DNA of 64,000 bases from Thiomicrospira sp. XS5. Lineage in GTDB: Bacteria > Pseudomonadota > Gammaproteobacteria > Thiomicrospirales > Thiomicrospiraceae. This document shows positions 42,900 to 53,208 of this stretch, piece by piece. The translations under genes and the position numbers were made by a program. Where the stretch lies: contig NZ_LQBO01000001.1 in the NCBI RefSeq assembly GCF_001507555.1, forward strand, positions 62,001 through 126,000, read 5' to 3'. The notes below the pieces were generated by a model, which made no database searches, had not been told where the DNA came from, and saw nothing but the letters and a program-made list of their open reading frames with translations. Each line of letters begins with the position of its first letter. The stretch's first letter is position 1.

Positions 42900-43718
42900 T
42901 CACTCTTCCTCTGAAACTTCGACCAAGTCGTTAAAGGCGTGCCAACTGGCGTAACCCAACAGCGGCAAAATCACCACCATCGCCACACCGGCAGTCGCCA
43001 CACCGATACTGACCAAAACCCCTAGGGTCAAAGCCCATACCAGCATCACCCCTTTATGCTCCATGGTCACTTTATAACTCATGATCATGGCTTGGATGAA
43101 ACCGACTTTGCGGTCCGACAGCATCAATGGAATGGTCACCACACTGATGGCAAACACAAACGCCGCCACAAAGGCCCCGACGACAAAGAAGACGGCCAGA
43201 AATTCCAATCCCGCTTCCGACATTAGGAAACCGAGTGCGCCCATGTCTTTTTCCACAATCAACAGCGATTGCGACTTGACCACGGCCACCAACAGGCCGG
43301 AAATCCGTGTCCAGACGGAGACCAGCACGGCTAGAGATACCGCAAATAGGGCGATATTGGTCAGATTATGCCGCCAAACAAACATCGACTGAATCAAATC
43401 TGGCTTTCGCCCTTGTTCCAACTGCTGGGCGATGGAATACAACCCGGTCGCCAGAAAAGGCGCGATCATGACCACGGACGTCCCCAGCGCGAACAACAGA
43501 AACGGGGTTTGACGGAACGTGGCCACCATGGCCAGAATGAAAAACAACATCATCAAGCCGTAAAACAGCGAGGCCAACGGGGCGTGAGCGATGTCCATCC
43601 ACCCTTTTTTCAACCAACTACCGACCTGACTGACCTGAACACTTTTTGAAACGAGATGTTCGCCCGAAGGCATATACGCATCATAACGATGGGCATGCGT
43701 TGAAATTGCACGTGGCAT
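42900..43718 (-). CDS. DUF2189 integral membrane protein
   Basis: 272 residues; the start MPRAISTHAHRYDAY is chosen because AAGGAGGG lies just upstream, while starts at 43742 and 43757 have no such site. Six hydrophobic segments (FYGLMMLFFILAMVA, LLFALGTSVVMIAPFLATGLY, IALFAVSLAVLVSVW, FLAVFFVVGAFVAAFVFAISVVTIPLML and two near the end). The segment IMSYKVTMEHKGVMLVWALTLGVL and ending LLGYASWHAFNDLV are typical of DUF2189. Function unknown; found in many sulfur- and nitrogen-cycle Proteobacteria. Confidence 0.88.
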   Translation of the reverse strand: MPRAISTHAHRYDAYMPSGEHLVSKSVQVSQVGSWLKKGWMDIAHAPLASLFYGLMMLFFILAMVATFRQTPFLLFALGTSVVMIAPFLATGLYSIAQQLEQGRKPDLIQSMFVWRHNLTNIALFAVSLAVLVSVWTRISGLLVAVVKSQSLLIVEKDMGALGFLMSEAGLEFLAVFFVVGAFVAAFVFAISVVTIPLMLSDRKVGFIQAMIMSYKVTMEHKGVMLVWALTLGVLVSIGVATAGVAMVVILPLLGYASWHAFNDLVEVSEEE

Positions 43719-44029
43719 AACTCCCTCCTTGTCCTTAGACATGATTTGGGCACCCATTGCCTAGGCTGTCGACGTCAAGCCGAGCAAAACGGCCCTTTGA
43801 CTCAAAACGCGCCAAGCGCGCTGAAGAACTCGAATGTACCGAGCACATTCAAATACTTGACTCCAGTTTAAGGTTATTAAATCGATTTTCAAATGAATAT
43901 TTGTTAGTGTTTTCACTTAATCAATAGACAAATCGTAATATAATCAACCACTAATATTAATAGCACATGGTTTTGGCAACGAATTTGCTTAACCCTTTTC
44001 AGGATCAATTACGACACGGATAATCAATT
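43719..44029. other. Divergent intergenic region upstream of chemoreceptor gene
   Basis: 311 bp, increasingly AT-rich to the right. TATAAT at 43939-43944 is a candidate -10 for the chemoreceptor gene, with no good -35. No gene seen. The leftward DUF2189 ribosome site is at its left edge. Confidence 0.45.
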
Positions 44030-45229
44030 ATGTTTTTGTGGAACACTAAAAAACCCAGCATCCTACGGCGGATGTTTACAGCCTTTATCGCTTTTGGCGT
44101 TTTTATGGGGATTTCCTTCCCGGTTTTTGCCCATTTGTTCGTTGAATGGAAACCGGGCATGCTAGGCTGGTTCGTCTTATCCTGCATTTTGGCGGGCATC
44201 AGTATCGGTCTGTTCAACTACTGGCTCCTAAACATCATGCTGCTGAAACGTTTGAAGCGTATCGGGGAAGTGGCGAATGCCATCAGTAATAACGACGTGT
44301 CGCACAAATGCAGTCTGGTCAGCCACGACTTTATCGGGGATATGGCCAATAGTTTTAACCTCATGTCCGGCAACCTGCGCAGCATGATCAGCCGCATTGC
44401 CGAAGTGTCCACCAAGCTGAACCAATCGGCCGAACAGATGGTGCACGTCACCCACGAAACTCAAAACAGCGTCAACCAACAGCAACAAGGCACCGAAATG
44501 GTAGTCTCCGCCATTGACAACATGACCAGCACCGTCACCGAAATGACCAACAACAGCTTTGCCGCTTCGGAAGCGGCCGAAAAAGCCAACAGTGCCACTC
44601 AGGACGGATCAAAAGTCGTCTTGGACACCGTCGCGGCGATTCAATCGCTGGCCAATGAAGTCGAACAGACGGCCCACGCCATCCAAAACTTGAAAGAAGA
44701 CAGTGAAAACATTGCCACCGTACTGGACGTCATTAAAGACATTGCCGAACAGACCAACCTATTGGCCTTGAATGCCGCCATTGAAGCGGCCCGGGCCGGT
44801 GAGAACGGACGCGGATTTGCCGTGGTGGCGGACGAAGTACGGACCCTCGCCAGCAAAACGCAGGAGTCCGCTAAAAAAATCGAAACCATGATCGCCAACT
44901 TGCAAAACGCCGCACAACAAGCGGTGGACATCATGAACCAAGGCCGTGAGCAAGCCAATAACAGTGTCACCAAAGCCCATGAAGCCGGACACTCTTTGGA
45001 ATACATTGCCTCCGCGGTGAAAACCATCACCGACATGAATATCCAGATTGCAAATTCAGCGGAAACCCAGCGCAATCAAACCGATGTGGTCAACGACAGC
45101 GTCAACCAGATTCGCGAAACCGCCGGCACGGTGGCACAAGGCGCGGCCAAAACCGACCAGGCCAGCAAAGAAGTGGATCTTTTTGCCGTCCAGCTTTCCG
45201 AACTGATCGGTCAGTTCAAAACGCGTTAA
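44030..45229 (+). CDS. Methyl-accepting chemotaxis protein without a large sensor domain
   Basis: 399 residues. Two membrane helices near the start ([23 protein letters not shown] and [23 protein letters not shown]) are separated by only ~12 residues, so there is essentially no periplasmic sensor. A HAMP-like segment (about 68-120, [23 protein letters not shown]) and a long signalling domain follow, with the hairpin tip [35 protein letters not shown] (about 240-275). It likely senses membrane or cytoplasmic energy state and signals to CheA/CheW (inference). No CheR tether at its C-terminus. Confidence 0.93.
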   Translation: MFLWNTKKPSILRRMFTAFIAFGVFMGISFPVFAHLFVEWKPGMLGWFVLSCILAGISIGLFNYWLLNIMLLKRLKRIGEVANAISNNDVSHKCSLVSHDFIGDMANSFNLMSGNLRSMISRIAEVSTKLNQSAEQMVHVTHETQNSVNQQQQGTEMVVSAIDNMTSTVTEMTNNSFAASEAAEKANSATQDGSKVVLDTVAAIQSLANEVEQTAHAIQNLKEDSENIATVLDVIKDIAEQTNLLALNAAIEAARAGENGRGFAVVADEVRTLASKTQESAKKIETMIANLQNAAQQAVDIMNQGREQANNSVTKAHEAGHSLEYIASAVKTITDMNIQIANSAETQRNQTDVVNDSVNQIRETAGTVAQGAAKTDQASKEVDLFAVQLSELIGQFKTR

Positions 45230-45288
45230 GCCATTCGGCAAAAGCACCGCTCAATGACAAACGGGCGTTTGCCGTTCCGGCTAACGGA

Positions 45289-48200
45289 CTAACTCTGTCG
45301 AGCGGCCTCTGCTTGACCGTTTGACTCGGCGCGTTCGCGTTCCGCCAAGGCGGCGTCCAGTTCATGGGTTTTCGCCAGCGGCGAGCCGGTACGGCGGGCA
45401 ATCAAGCCATAGGCCACCGGCACCACGAACAGGCTTAACAGCGTTGAAAACGCCACCCCCCACAACAGAACATACCCCAGAATCTGACGGGTTTCCGACC
45501 CGGCGCCTTCCGATAAAATCAACGGAACGGTTCCGGCACAGGTGGTGAACGCCGTCATCAAAATCGGCCGCAGACGCAATTGGGTGGCGGAAACAATTGC
45601 CGCATAGAACGACATCCCCCTATCCCGCAACTGATTGGCAAATTCCACAATCAGGATACCGTTTTTGGTCGCCAGCCCCAGCAGCAATACCAAGGCGATT
45701 TGGCTGTAGATATTCAAACTCATACCATAGAACAGCAAAGCGAAAATCCCCCCGGCAAACGCCAACGGTACCGTCAGCATAATGACAAACGGTTGAACAA
45801 AACTCTCGAACTGCGCCGCCAGTACCAGAAAGACCACCACTAAACCGAAAATAAACACGAAATACAACGAGCTGGACGACTTCTGGAAATCACGCGACTG
45901 GCCTTTGTATTCAATGGTGGCATGCGCCGGCAAAGTCTCCCGAACTAGATCGTTCAAATACGCCAAACCATCGCCCAATGAATAGCCGTCCACCAAATTG
46001 GCCGACAAGGTAATCGAACGCACCCGGTTGTAACGATTCAAGGTTGAAGCCGTGGCGTCTTCCGTCAACGACACCAGGTTCGACAACGGAATCATTTGTG
46101 AACCGTCGTCCGAACTCAGGTAAATCTGATTCAGGTCCTGCGGGGATTGGAACCATTTCGGGTCGGCTTTCAATAGGATGTCGTATTCTTCGCCGTTATA
46201 TTCAAAGGTGGTGGCTTTTTTCGAGCCCAGCAGAATCTGCAAGGCCTCGGAAATTTCTTCATGCGAAATCCCCAGCGCGCGGGCTTTGGCGTAATCCACT
46301 TTCAAGCGTAATTGCGGTTTGGTCGGCTGATAGTCCCAATCCAAACCGGTTAAGCCCGGGTTGGTTTGCTCAATGGCGTCGTCCATTAAGCCTTTCCATT
46401 CTTCCAGTTCCTCATAACTGGAACCACCGATGACGAACTGAATCGGCTTTTGGACGCGACCGCCGATACTGGAACGCATCACCGGAATCGCTTTAACACC
46501 GGACAAATCCGACAAATCCTTGCGCACCGCCTGCATGATGTCAAAACCGTTCCGTCGTTTGGCCCAGTCTTCCAACACCACGATCACAAAACCGGAATTA
46601 AACACTTCGCTGTTGCTGAAAGAACGCGGTGCGCGCACAATCAAACGCTTGGCTTCGCCGTTTTCCACCAACGGCATCAATCGGCTTTCGATTTCCGTCA
46701 TGTAACTTTGCATGTAATCGAAAGTGGCCCCTTCCGGCCCTTTCACCATCACGAAAAAGACCCCGCGATCCTCTTTCGGCACATATTCCTGCGGTACCTT
46801 CTGGGCATAATAAATCAGGGACGCCAGCACAGTGAAAAAGGCCACCCACACCCATATTGGGTGACGCAGGTTCTTAATCAGAAATTTCTTGAAGAAATGG
46901 TGATTCGACCAACGAGCTCGCGCCACACCAGGCCTGGTGGTTTTGGCAGTTTTGGTCGATTTGAGGATATTGGACGCCAGCGCCGGTGACAGCGTCAGCG
47001 CCACCCAGCTCGAAAACAGCACCGCCACCGCCAAAGTAATGGCGAACTCGGAAAAGAGTCGGCCGATATTGCCTTCCAAAAACCCAATCGGCAAAAATAC
47101 CGCCACCAGCACGATGGTGGTGGCAATCACCGCAAACCCGACCTGGCGCGTTCCCAAGTAAGCGGCGGCAATCGGGCGATAGCCCATATCCAGGTGCCGT
47201 TGGGTGTTTTCCAGCACCACGATGGCATCGTCCACCACCAAGCCAATCGCCAATACCAACGCCAACAAGGTCAACAGGTTGACGGAAAAGCCCAGCATCC
47301 ACAGCACCCAGAAGGTGGCTATCAACGACACCGGCAAGGTCACGGCGGGCACCAGTGCCGCGCGCACGTTTTTCAGAAAGACCAACATCACCAAGACCAC
47401 CAGCCCGAGCGAGATGAACAAGGTCTTATACACCTCATTCACCGCCTCCTGAACGAACACCGATGCATCGTAACTGTCTTTCAACTCCAGGCCGTCCGGC
47501 AAGGATTCGTTCACCAGCGTTTTACGCTCTCGCGCCAACTGCGCCACACTCAAGGTATTGGCGTTCGATTGTTTAATAATGCCGATACCGACCATCGGCA
47601 TGCCATTGCCCTTGAAGAAACGACGCCGCTCAATGGCGCCCATATAGACGTTGGCGACATCCTGTAAGGTAATCTGTCCGATTTGCGAACTCTGTTTAAT
47701 GATCAGGTCTTTGAAATGCTCGACGGTTTGCAACGGTTTATCGGCCAGCAAGGTCAGCATAATGTGTTGCCCCTGCACCGAGCCGACCGGCAATTCCACA
47801 TTCGAGGCGCGAATCTGCGCTTCGATTTCCGAAGCGGTCACGCCGTATTCGGCCATCTTTTTCGGATCCAACCAAATCCTTAACGCAAAAGACTGCCCAC
47901 CGCCGATACGTACCCGTGCCACGCCGTCCAGTACCGAAAAGCGGTCCACAATGTAACGTTCGGCAAAATCGGTCAATTCGGGGATGGTCATGCTGTCGCT
48001 GGCAAGGTTGAACCACATGATCGGGCTTTCATCCCCATCCACTTTTTCCACTTCCGGCGGATCGGCTTGCACCGGCAGGTCGTCGGCAATGCGCGAGACC
48101 CGGTCGCGAATGTCGTTGGCGGCCGCATCAATGTCGCGGTTGATGCTGAATTCCACGGTAATTTTAGAACGGCCGTCGGTCGATTCGGACGACATGTATT

Positions 48201-48432
48201 CGATACCGGAAATCCCGGCGATACGGTCTTCGATGCGTTTGGTGATGCGGCTTTCCACCACCTGAGCGGAGGCCCCGAGATAGGTGGTGTCGATGGTCAC
48301 CACCGGCGGATCGACATTCGGATATTCCCGCAAGCTCATGCGATCAAACGACATCATCCCGACCGCCAGCAGCAGTAACGACACCACGGTGGCCAGTACG
48401 GGCCGTTTAATGGACGTGTCCGACAACCACAT
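45289..48432 (-). CDS. RND multidrug efflux transporter, inner-membrane pump (HAE1 family)
   Basis: 1047 residues, the normal length of AcrB/MexB-type pumps with twelve membrane helices and two large periplasmic loops. The start MWLSDTSIKRPVLATVVSLLLLAVGMM and the proton-relay motif GLVVDDAIVVLENTQRH (about residue 400) are characteristic. The second half has GLATKNGILIVEFANQLRDRGMS and QLRLRPILMTAFTTCAGTVPL. Drives drug/H+ antiport from the periplasm through an adaptor and an outer-membrane channel; no TolC-type gene is in the window. An in-frame CCAGGCCTGG copy lies at 46928-46937. Start overlaps the adaptor stop by one base. Confidence 0.95.
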   Translation of the reverse strand: MWLSDTSIKRPVLATVVSLLLLAVGMMSFDRMSLREYPNVDPPVVTIDTTYLGASAQVVESRITKRIEDRIAGISGIEYMSSESTDGRSKITVEFSINRDIDAAANDIRDRVSRIADDLPVQADPPEVEKVDGDESPIMWFNLASDSMTIPELTDFAERYIVDRFSVLDGVARVRIGGGQSFALRIWLDPKKMAEYGVTASEIEAQIRASNVELPVGSVQGQHIMLTLLADKPLQTVEHFKDLIIKQSSQIGQITLQDVANVYMGAIERRRFFKGNGMPMVGIGIIKQSNANTLSVAQLARERKTLVNESLPDGLELKDSYDASVFVQEAVNEVYKTLFISLGLVVLVMLVFLKNVRAALVPAVTLPVSLIATFWVLWMLGFSVNLLTLLALVLAIGLVVDDAIVVLENTQRHLDMGYRPIAAAYLGTRQVGFAVIATTIVLVAVFLPIGFLEGNIGRLFSEFAITLAVAVLFSSWVALTLSPALASNILKSTKTAKTTRPGVARARWSNHHFFKKFLIKNLRHPIWVWVAFFTVLASLIYYAQKVPQEYVPKEDRGVFFVMVKGPEGATFDYMQSYMTEIESRLMPLVENGEAKRLIVRAPRSFSNSEVFNSGFVIVVLEDWAKRRNGFDIMQAVRKDLSDLSGVKAIPVMRSSIGGRVQKPIQFVIGGSSYEELEEWKGLMDDAIEQTNPGLTGLDWDYQPTKPQLRLKVDYAKARALGISHEEISEALQILLGSKKATTFEYNGEEYDILLKADPKWFQSPQDLNQIYLSSDDGSQMIPLSNLVSLTEDATASTLNRYNRVRSITLSANLVDGYSLGDGLAYLNDLVRETLPAHATIEYKGQSRDFQKSSSSLYFVFIFGLVVVFLVLAAQFESFVQPFVIMLTVPLAFAGGIFALLFYGMSLNIYSQIALVLLLGLATKNGILIVEFANQLRDRGMSFYAAIVSATQLRLRPILMTAFTTCAGTVPLILSEGAGSETRQILGYVLLWGVAFSTLLSLFVVPVAYGLIARRTGSPLAKTHELDAALAERERAESNGQAEAARQS

Positions 48433-49562
48433 CAGCGATCACCCGCTGGCGTCGAGACATCCACGGCCGACTGAGACGAGGACTTTTTCAATAATTCCGG
48501 TTGCGGCTGCCCGTGTTGCATGGCCTTAATGGTGACCGGCCGATTCAGGGAAATGCCCATCAACCCTTGGCTCACCACCCACTCGCCGGTTTCCAAACCA
48601 CTGACCACTTGGGTCATGCGGTTGCGGCGCTCACCGGTTTCGATTTCCACCCGTTCCAGCTGATAGACATCCGGTTTTTGGCCCGGCACCATGCGATAGA
48701 CGAACTGACGATCGCCCAACATCAAAATCGCCGTATTCGGCACCATCAGTTGCTCTTGCGTCGGCAGTTCAATGAACGCCTGCACCATCATGTGGCTTTT
48801 CAGTTCGCCCTTAGGGTTATCGACCATGGCACGTGCCTTGACCATTCGAATGGTTTCGTCCACCCGCGGCGCGATGACTTCCAACTTCCCACTGAAGCGT
48901 CGTCCCAGATACGACGTTGATTCAATTTCCACGGCTTGCCCCAGTTTCAAGTCTCGCAGATAACGGCTCGGCAGCAGCAAATCCAGGCGCATCTGACGTG
49001 TGTCATCCAACGACACGATTTTTGTGCCCGGTTGCACCAAGGCACCGACACTGATATTGCGCAACCCGACCTGTCCGGCAAACGGCGCATAAATACGGCG
49101 GTCGGCGATTTGCGCCTGAATCACTTTCCGTTTGGCTTCGGCGGTTTTCCACTGGCGATAACGTTCATCAATCAACGAGCGGGTCACGGTACCGCGCCCT
49201 TCGATTTCTTTCACCCGGTCATACTGGCGCTTGGCTTCTTCCGCCGCCTCTTTGGCTTCTTCCAACAGCGCGAATTCCTCTTCGGCATTCAGCTCCACCA
49301 GCAACTGACTTTTACGGACAAACTCGCCGTCCTTGAAATGCAGGGCTTTGACCCGCTCGGTGACATTGGCGGTAATGTCGACCGACTCTTTCGACTCCAG
49401 TCGCCCCAATACCTGTAAATGCACCGGGATGGCCATGGGTTTAACTTCATAGGCGATGACCGGAACCGGTGGCTTTTTCGCTTTTTGCACGGGGGCGTCA
49501 CTCGCCCACACCGCCGAAGCGGACAGACAGGTGGCCAGGAATAACAGAACTGTTCGACGCAT
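48432..49562 (-). CDS. RND efflux periplasmic adaptor (MFP)
   Basis: 376 residues; the ATG at 49562 (MRRTVLLFLATCLSASAVWAS) gives a clean signal peptide and has AAAGGCG upstream, whereas the TTG six codons before does not. Domains: first lipoyl half (VDITANVTERVKALHFKDGEFVRKSQLLVELN), alpha-hairpin coiled coil (EEAKEAAEEAKRQYDRVKEIEGRGTVTRSLIDERYRQW), second lipoyl half (IYAPFAGQVGLRNISVGALVQPGTKIVSLDD), beta-barrel and membrane-proximal domain. Bridges the pump encoded next to its outer-membrane channel. Confidence 0.94.
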   Translation of the reverse strand: MRRTVLLFLATCLSASAVWASDAPVQKAKKPPVPVIAYEVKPMAIPVHLQVLGRLESKESVDITANVTERVKALHFKDGEFVRKSQLLVELNAEEEFALLEEAKEAAEEAKRQYDRVKEIEGRGTVTRSLIDERYRQWKTAEAKRKVIQAQIADRRIYAPFAGQVGLRNISVGALVQPGTKIVSLDDTRQMRLDLLLPSRYLRDLKLGQAVEIESTSYLGRRFSGKLEVIAPRVDETIRMVKARAMVDNPKGELKSHMMVQAFIELPTQEQLMVPNTAILMLGDRQFVYRMVPGQKPDVYQLERVEIETGERRNRMTQVVSGLETGEWVVSQGLMGISLNRPVTIKAMQHGQPQPELLKKSSSQSAVDVSTPAGDR

Positions 49563-49711
49563 GTATTTCGCCTTTATCAAAAACTGCGGTTAGTAAGAGA
49601 GCTTTGAGTGCAAAGCACTCTATAAGATTCAGATTATATTATGCCGGGAAGAGGTGAATGATTATGAAAATAAAATGCAATTACAATGCTTTTTCAAACA
49701 TCGGAGGATCG

Positions 49712-50623
49712 TTACAACTGATCCCAATAAGCGTTGTTGCCGAAACGCGCCACCAGAAAATCAATCAGCACCCGTGCTTTTTGCGACAGAAAGCGATTTT
49801 GCGGATAGACCGCATAAGCCGCGACCGGCGGAATTTCATAGTCGGTCAGAATCGGCACCAGCTCACCTTTCGCCAAGGCTTTCCAGGCAATGAAGGTCGG
49901 CTGTAACACAATGCCGTGGCCGGATTTGGCCATGTTTAGCAGAAAGTGACCGTTATTGGAAAACATCTTAGCGTCCGGGTTCAGGTGATGTTCCTGTCCG
50001 TCCGGGCCGACCAATAGCCAGCTCATGGCGGTTTTCGAACCGTAACGCAACACCTGATGCTGCTTCAAGTCTTGGACGCTTTCCGGGGTACCGTGCTGTT
50101 GGAGGTAATCGGGGCTGGCGCAGAGCACAAACCGAATCGGGGTGATTTTGCGCGCTTGACTGGTCGAATCCTTCAGGTCGGTGATGCGAAAAGCCACATC
50201 AAACCCCTCTTCGACCAAGTCCACTTCACGGTCGGAAAAATCGATCTGCATCGTCAGCTTCGGGTGTTGACTGGCGAACTCATCCAATAACGGCGACAAA
50301 TGCTCCAAACCAAAAGACAACGGCAAGGCCAACCGCAGACTGCCTTCCAGGTTATTTTTTTGCTCCCGCGTCACCTGGTTCATTTCCGTCACCGCGTCCA
50401 TGACATTCAAAGCACGCTGATAATACAATTGACCGGCGTCCGTCAGACTGGATTTACGCGTGGTGCGATGAATCAACTTGGTTTCCAGACGCGCTTCCAA
50501 GTCCGCCAGGCGACGGCTTACGGCCGACTTCGCCAGATTAAGTTGGTCCGCCGCTTTACCGATACCGCCGGATTCCACCACCCGGATGAACACCTGAATA
50601 TCTTCCAATTGTCCCATTTTCAT
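49712..50623 (-). CDS. LysR-type transcriptional regulator
   Basis: 303 residues; the start MKMGQLEDIQVFIRVVESGG is chosen because TTAAGGA precedes it and the winged HTH begins there; upstream in-frame codons are not needed. HTH (GGIGKAADQLNLAKSAVSRRLADLEARLETKLIHRTTRKSSLT) at residues about 17-60; substrate-binding domain follows (LRLALPLSFGLEHLSPLLDEFASQHPKLTMQID). Divergent from the pirin gene with about 150 bp between, the common layout of a LysR regulator and its target. Confidence 0.93.
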   Translation of the reverse strand: MKMGQLEDIQVFIRVVESGGIGKAADQLNLAKSAVSRRLADLEARLETKLIHRTTRKSSLTDAGQLYYQRALNVMDAVTEMNQVTREQKNNLEGSLRLALPLSFGLEHLSPLLDEFASQHPKLTMQIDFSDREVDLVEEGFDVAFRITDLKDSTSQARKITPIRFVLCASPDYLQQHGTPESVQDLKQHQVLRYGSKTAMSWLLVGPDGQEHHLNPDAKMFSNNGHFLLNMAKSGHGIVLQPTFIAWKALAKGELVPILTDYEIPPVAAYAVYPQNRFLSQKARVLIDFLVARFGNNAYWDQL

Positions 50624-50775
50624 CAATTCCTTAAGGGGATTTTTCGAAATTGTTCGCATTATCAGAACACTGTTTTTGCATTCTGGCGGTTTTTCCAAGC
50701 AAAATCAAGCGGTAATCTATGCCCAATGGTTCCGTGCAGCACGGAAAGCGTCACACACATATTTTGGAAAAGCTC

Positions 50776-51618
50776 ATGTCACACACCAAAGAAGTTACCT
50801 TAATCACCCGAGGCATGCCCGCTTCGGACGGCGCAGGCGTCCGCCTGACGCGTTTGATCGGCAACCCGCAACTGAAAGACCTCGACCCGTTTCTGATGCT
50901 GGACGCGTTCGAATCGGACAACCCGGACGATTACATCGCCGGTTTTCCGCCCCACCCGCACCGCGGGTTCGAAACCGTGACCTATTTATTGCACGGGCGG
51001 ATGCGCCACTGCGATAACCAGGGCAACGAAGGCGTGGTCGAACCGGGCGGCATTCAATGGATGACCGCCGGACGCGGCGTCATCCACTCGGAAATGCCGG
51101 AACAGGAAAACGGACTGTTGCAAGGCTTCCAACTCTGGGTCAACTTGCCGTCCCACGCCAAAATGACCGAACCGGGTTATCAGGATTTCAGCCCCGAAGA
51201 CGTACCGGTGGAAACCTGGGAAAACGGCACGGAAATCCGCGTCGTCACCGGCATCACCGAACGCGGTACCGTCGGGCCGGTTAAAAACGATTACGTCACG
51301 CCCACCTATCTGGATGTCAGCCTCACCGCGGACACGGAATTTGTTCAGGCACTGGAAAGCGGCAGTCACAGCTTCATTTACCTGATCGAAGGCCGGGTCT
51401 ACGTCGGCGATAAAGAGGCGGCGGTCAGTCAGGGCCAATTGGCGGTGCTGTCGGACGGTGACCAAGTGCAACTGCGTGCAAACGACAAACCCGCGCGTTT
51501 CCTGCTGATTTCCGCCCAACCGTTGAAAGAGCCGATTGCCCGCGGCGGGCCTTTTGTAATGAATACCCAAGCGGAACTGCAACAGGCGTTCGACGACTTT
51601 CGCAACAACCGCTTTTAA
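50776..51618 (+). CDS. Pirin family protein (bicupin)
   Basis: 280 residues; start MSHTKEVTLITRGMPASDGAG. Pirin signatures: LKDLDPFLMLDAFESDNPDDYIAGFPPHPHRGFETVTYLLHGRMRHCDN (metal ligands H-H-H-E in PPHPHRGFE...), GGIQWMTAGRGVIHSEMPEQ. Pirins are iron-binding cupins; some have quercetinase activity or bind pyruvate dehydrogenase, so the exact role is open. Probably controlled by the divergent LysR regulator. Confidence 0.93.
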   Translation: MSHTKEVTLITRGMPASDGAGVRLTRLIGNPQLKDLDPFLMLDAFESDNPDDYIAGFPPHPHRGFETVTYLLHGRMRHCDNQGNEGVVEPGGIQWMTAGRGVIHSEMPEQENGLLQGFQLWVNLPSHAKMTEPGYQDFSPEDVPVETWENGTEIRVVTGITERGTVGPVKNDYVTPTYLDVSLTADTEFVQALESGSHSFIYLIEGRVYVGDKEAAVSQGQLAVLSDGDQVQLRANDKPARFLLISAQPLKEPIARGGPFVMNTQAELQQAFDDFRNNRF

Positions 51619-51665
51619 AGTAGGGGCAAAATCCACATTGGTTTCACAATCTCAACCAACGCGAT

Positions 51666-51687
51666 AAACCGCCAGGCCTGGCGGTTT
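51666..51687 (+). terminator. Terminator formed by a perfect palindrome with CCAGGCCTGG core
   Basis: A 22-bp perfect palindrome with arms AAACCGCCAGG around the centre, 47 bases after the pirin stop. Downstream T content is low (ATCAGCTTT), so termination is probable rather than certain. Confidence 0.6.
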
Positions 51688-51803
51688 ATCAGCTTTAAAA
51701 TCCCGTTTTCGATGCCGACATGGCTGGACTTTTACACCCGAAATCACTAGGCTGGCAAGACACAGTTTTAACAAAAAAGACAACAACGGTTACGGAGCAC
51801 CCC

Positions 51804-52313
51804 ATGAAAACGATTTTCCATCTTCCCCAACGCTTGATGCACTTCCTGTTCGTGACGGCGGCCAGCATCGCTTTGGCCTTCAGCCCGGTTTCTCAGGCCG
51901 CGGACGACGGCGCCAAGGTGGTTTACCATGTCGATTTCAAAGACCCGACACGTTATTCCGCCACCCTGACCTCCATCAACAACATCATCAATTATTACGA
52001 ATCCGAGTTGATGGAGCCGGAAATTCATTTGGTGTTTGTCGGTTACGGTCTACGCTTCACCACCGACGACGATTTGAAAGGCACGCCTTATGAAGCCGAC
52101 AAGCCGCTGAAAGAACGCCGCGCCGAACTGAAAGGACGCCTGCAATCCTTAATGGACGTTCGCAATGTCAAGGTGCATTTGTGTGATAAAACCCGTGGCG
52201 AAGTCGGCCTCGATCCGTCAAAAGTATATTCGGGCATTGAATTGACGCCGTCCGGCGTTGCGAAAATCGCCATCCTGCAAAGCGAAGGATTTGCCTATTT
52301 GAAAATCCAGTAG
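51804..52313 (+). CDS. Periplasmic DsrE-like protein
   Basis: 169 residues; the ATG with ACGGAGC upstream gives a clear signal peptide (FLFVTAASIALAFSPVSQA, cleavage after QAA). The mature part (AKVVYHVDFKDPTRYSATLTSINNIINYYESE ... IHLVFVGYGLRF ... VHLCDKTRGEVGL) has the DsrE/F-like alpha/beta fold and one conserved cysteine in HLCDKT. Related exported DsrE-like proteins occur in sulfur-oxidising bacteria and may carry sulfur; unproven. Confidence 0.8.
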   Translation: MKTIFHLPQRLMHFLFVTAASIALAFSPVSQAADDGAKVVYHVDFKDPTRYSATLTSINNIINYYESELMEPEIHLVFVGYGLRFTTDDDLKGTPYEADKPLKERRAELKGRLQSLMDVRNVKVHLCDKTRGEVGLDPSKVYSGIELTPSGVAKIAILQSEGFAYLKIQ

Positions 52314-52611
52314 TTTCCTCCAGCAACGGGGTGAGGCATCGTAATTCAAACCTCCGTTGCTTTTTTCTTTCCCTCACGCCCCCTTACATTTCCCTCTCCG
52401 CTTTTTCCTCTCGGGAATTGCGCCCTTTACCGCCTTTGGGGTAGAATAGCCCGAATTTGCTTATAAATGAGAACGTTACACGAGGTGGTTACACGGATAA
52501 AAATGCGCCCCACTATGCAACGCTCTCAAATGAACCCACTAGCGGCCTTTATTCAACGTTAACTAGGCTGGCTGTTTTTTTGACTTTTCCCTGAGAACCC
52601 ATGAGTTCGAC
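52314..52611. promoter_or_regulatory. Intergenic region: terminator, then TRAP operon promoter
   Basis: Stem AGCAACGG (52322-52329) / CCGTTGCT (52354-52361) with TTTTTC ends the DsrE-like gene. A sigma-70 candidate follows: TTGCGC (52418-52423), 18-bp spacer, TAGAAT (52442-52447). The rest is leader with no gene. Confidence 0.6.
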
Positions 52612-53208
52612 ATGACAGACTTACCGGCTTCAAGCGCCCTGCCCGCCACACTGGTGCGCTTTATTCAACGACAAAACCAACTGCAACAAACCATCGGTCA
52701 TGCCTTTGCCTGGCTAGCGCTGACATTGGTGCTCCTGTCCGCTTTCGTGGTGTTGTACCGTTATGGCTTCAACAGCGGCTCCATTGCTCTGCAGGAAACC
52801 ATTCTTTATAACCACGCCATCTTTTTCATGATGGGCATGGCTTACACTTTGCAGCAAGGCGGTCACGTGCGAGTGGATGTGTTTTACACCCGCATGAGCG
52901 AAACCCGCCAGGCCTGGGTGAATTTGATTGGCAGCCTGGTGTTGGCGTTGCCGTCCATGGTCTTTATTTTCTGGGTCAGTTGGGATTACGTCACTGGAAG
53001 CTGGGCCATTCTGGAAGGTTCTTCCGAAGCCGGCGGCCTACCGTTCCTGTACATACTGAAAAGTTTCATTTTAATCATGGCCACTTTGATGGTTTTGCAG
53101 ATTCTCGCCAATGCCGTTGAAGCCTATTTGAAACTGTTCCAACGCCAGCAACCGGCGGTCATCGACTGGTTTCAGCACCGTGAACCGGAACACGAGGAGA
53201 AACTGTAA
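52612..53208 (+). CDS. dctQ: TRAP transporter small permease (DctQ)
   Basis: 198 residues, four membrane helices (AFAWLALTLVLLSAFVVLYRY, LQETILYNHAIFFMMGMAYTL, LIGSLVLALPSMVFIFWVSWDY, FLYILKSFILIMATLMVLQILA). The motif GGHVRVDVFY is diagnostic of DctQ. Partner of the large permease encoded next. Substrate is likely a carboxylate or related organic acid, but the binding protein is not adjacent. Stop overlaps the dctM start (TAATG). Confidence 0.92.
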   Translation: MTDLPASSALPATLVRFIQRQNQLQQTIGHAFAWLALTLVLLSAFVVLYRYGFNSGSIALQETILYNHAIFFMMGMAYTLQQGGHVRVDVFYTRMSETRQAWVNLIGSLVLALPSMVFIFWVSWDYVTGSWAILEGSSEAGGLPFLYILKSFILIMATLMVLQILANAVEAYLKLFQRQQPAVIDWFQHREPEHEEKL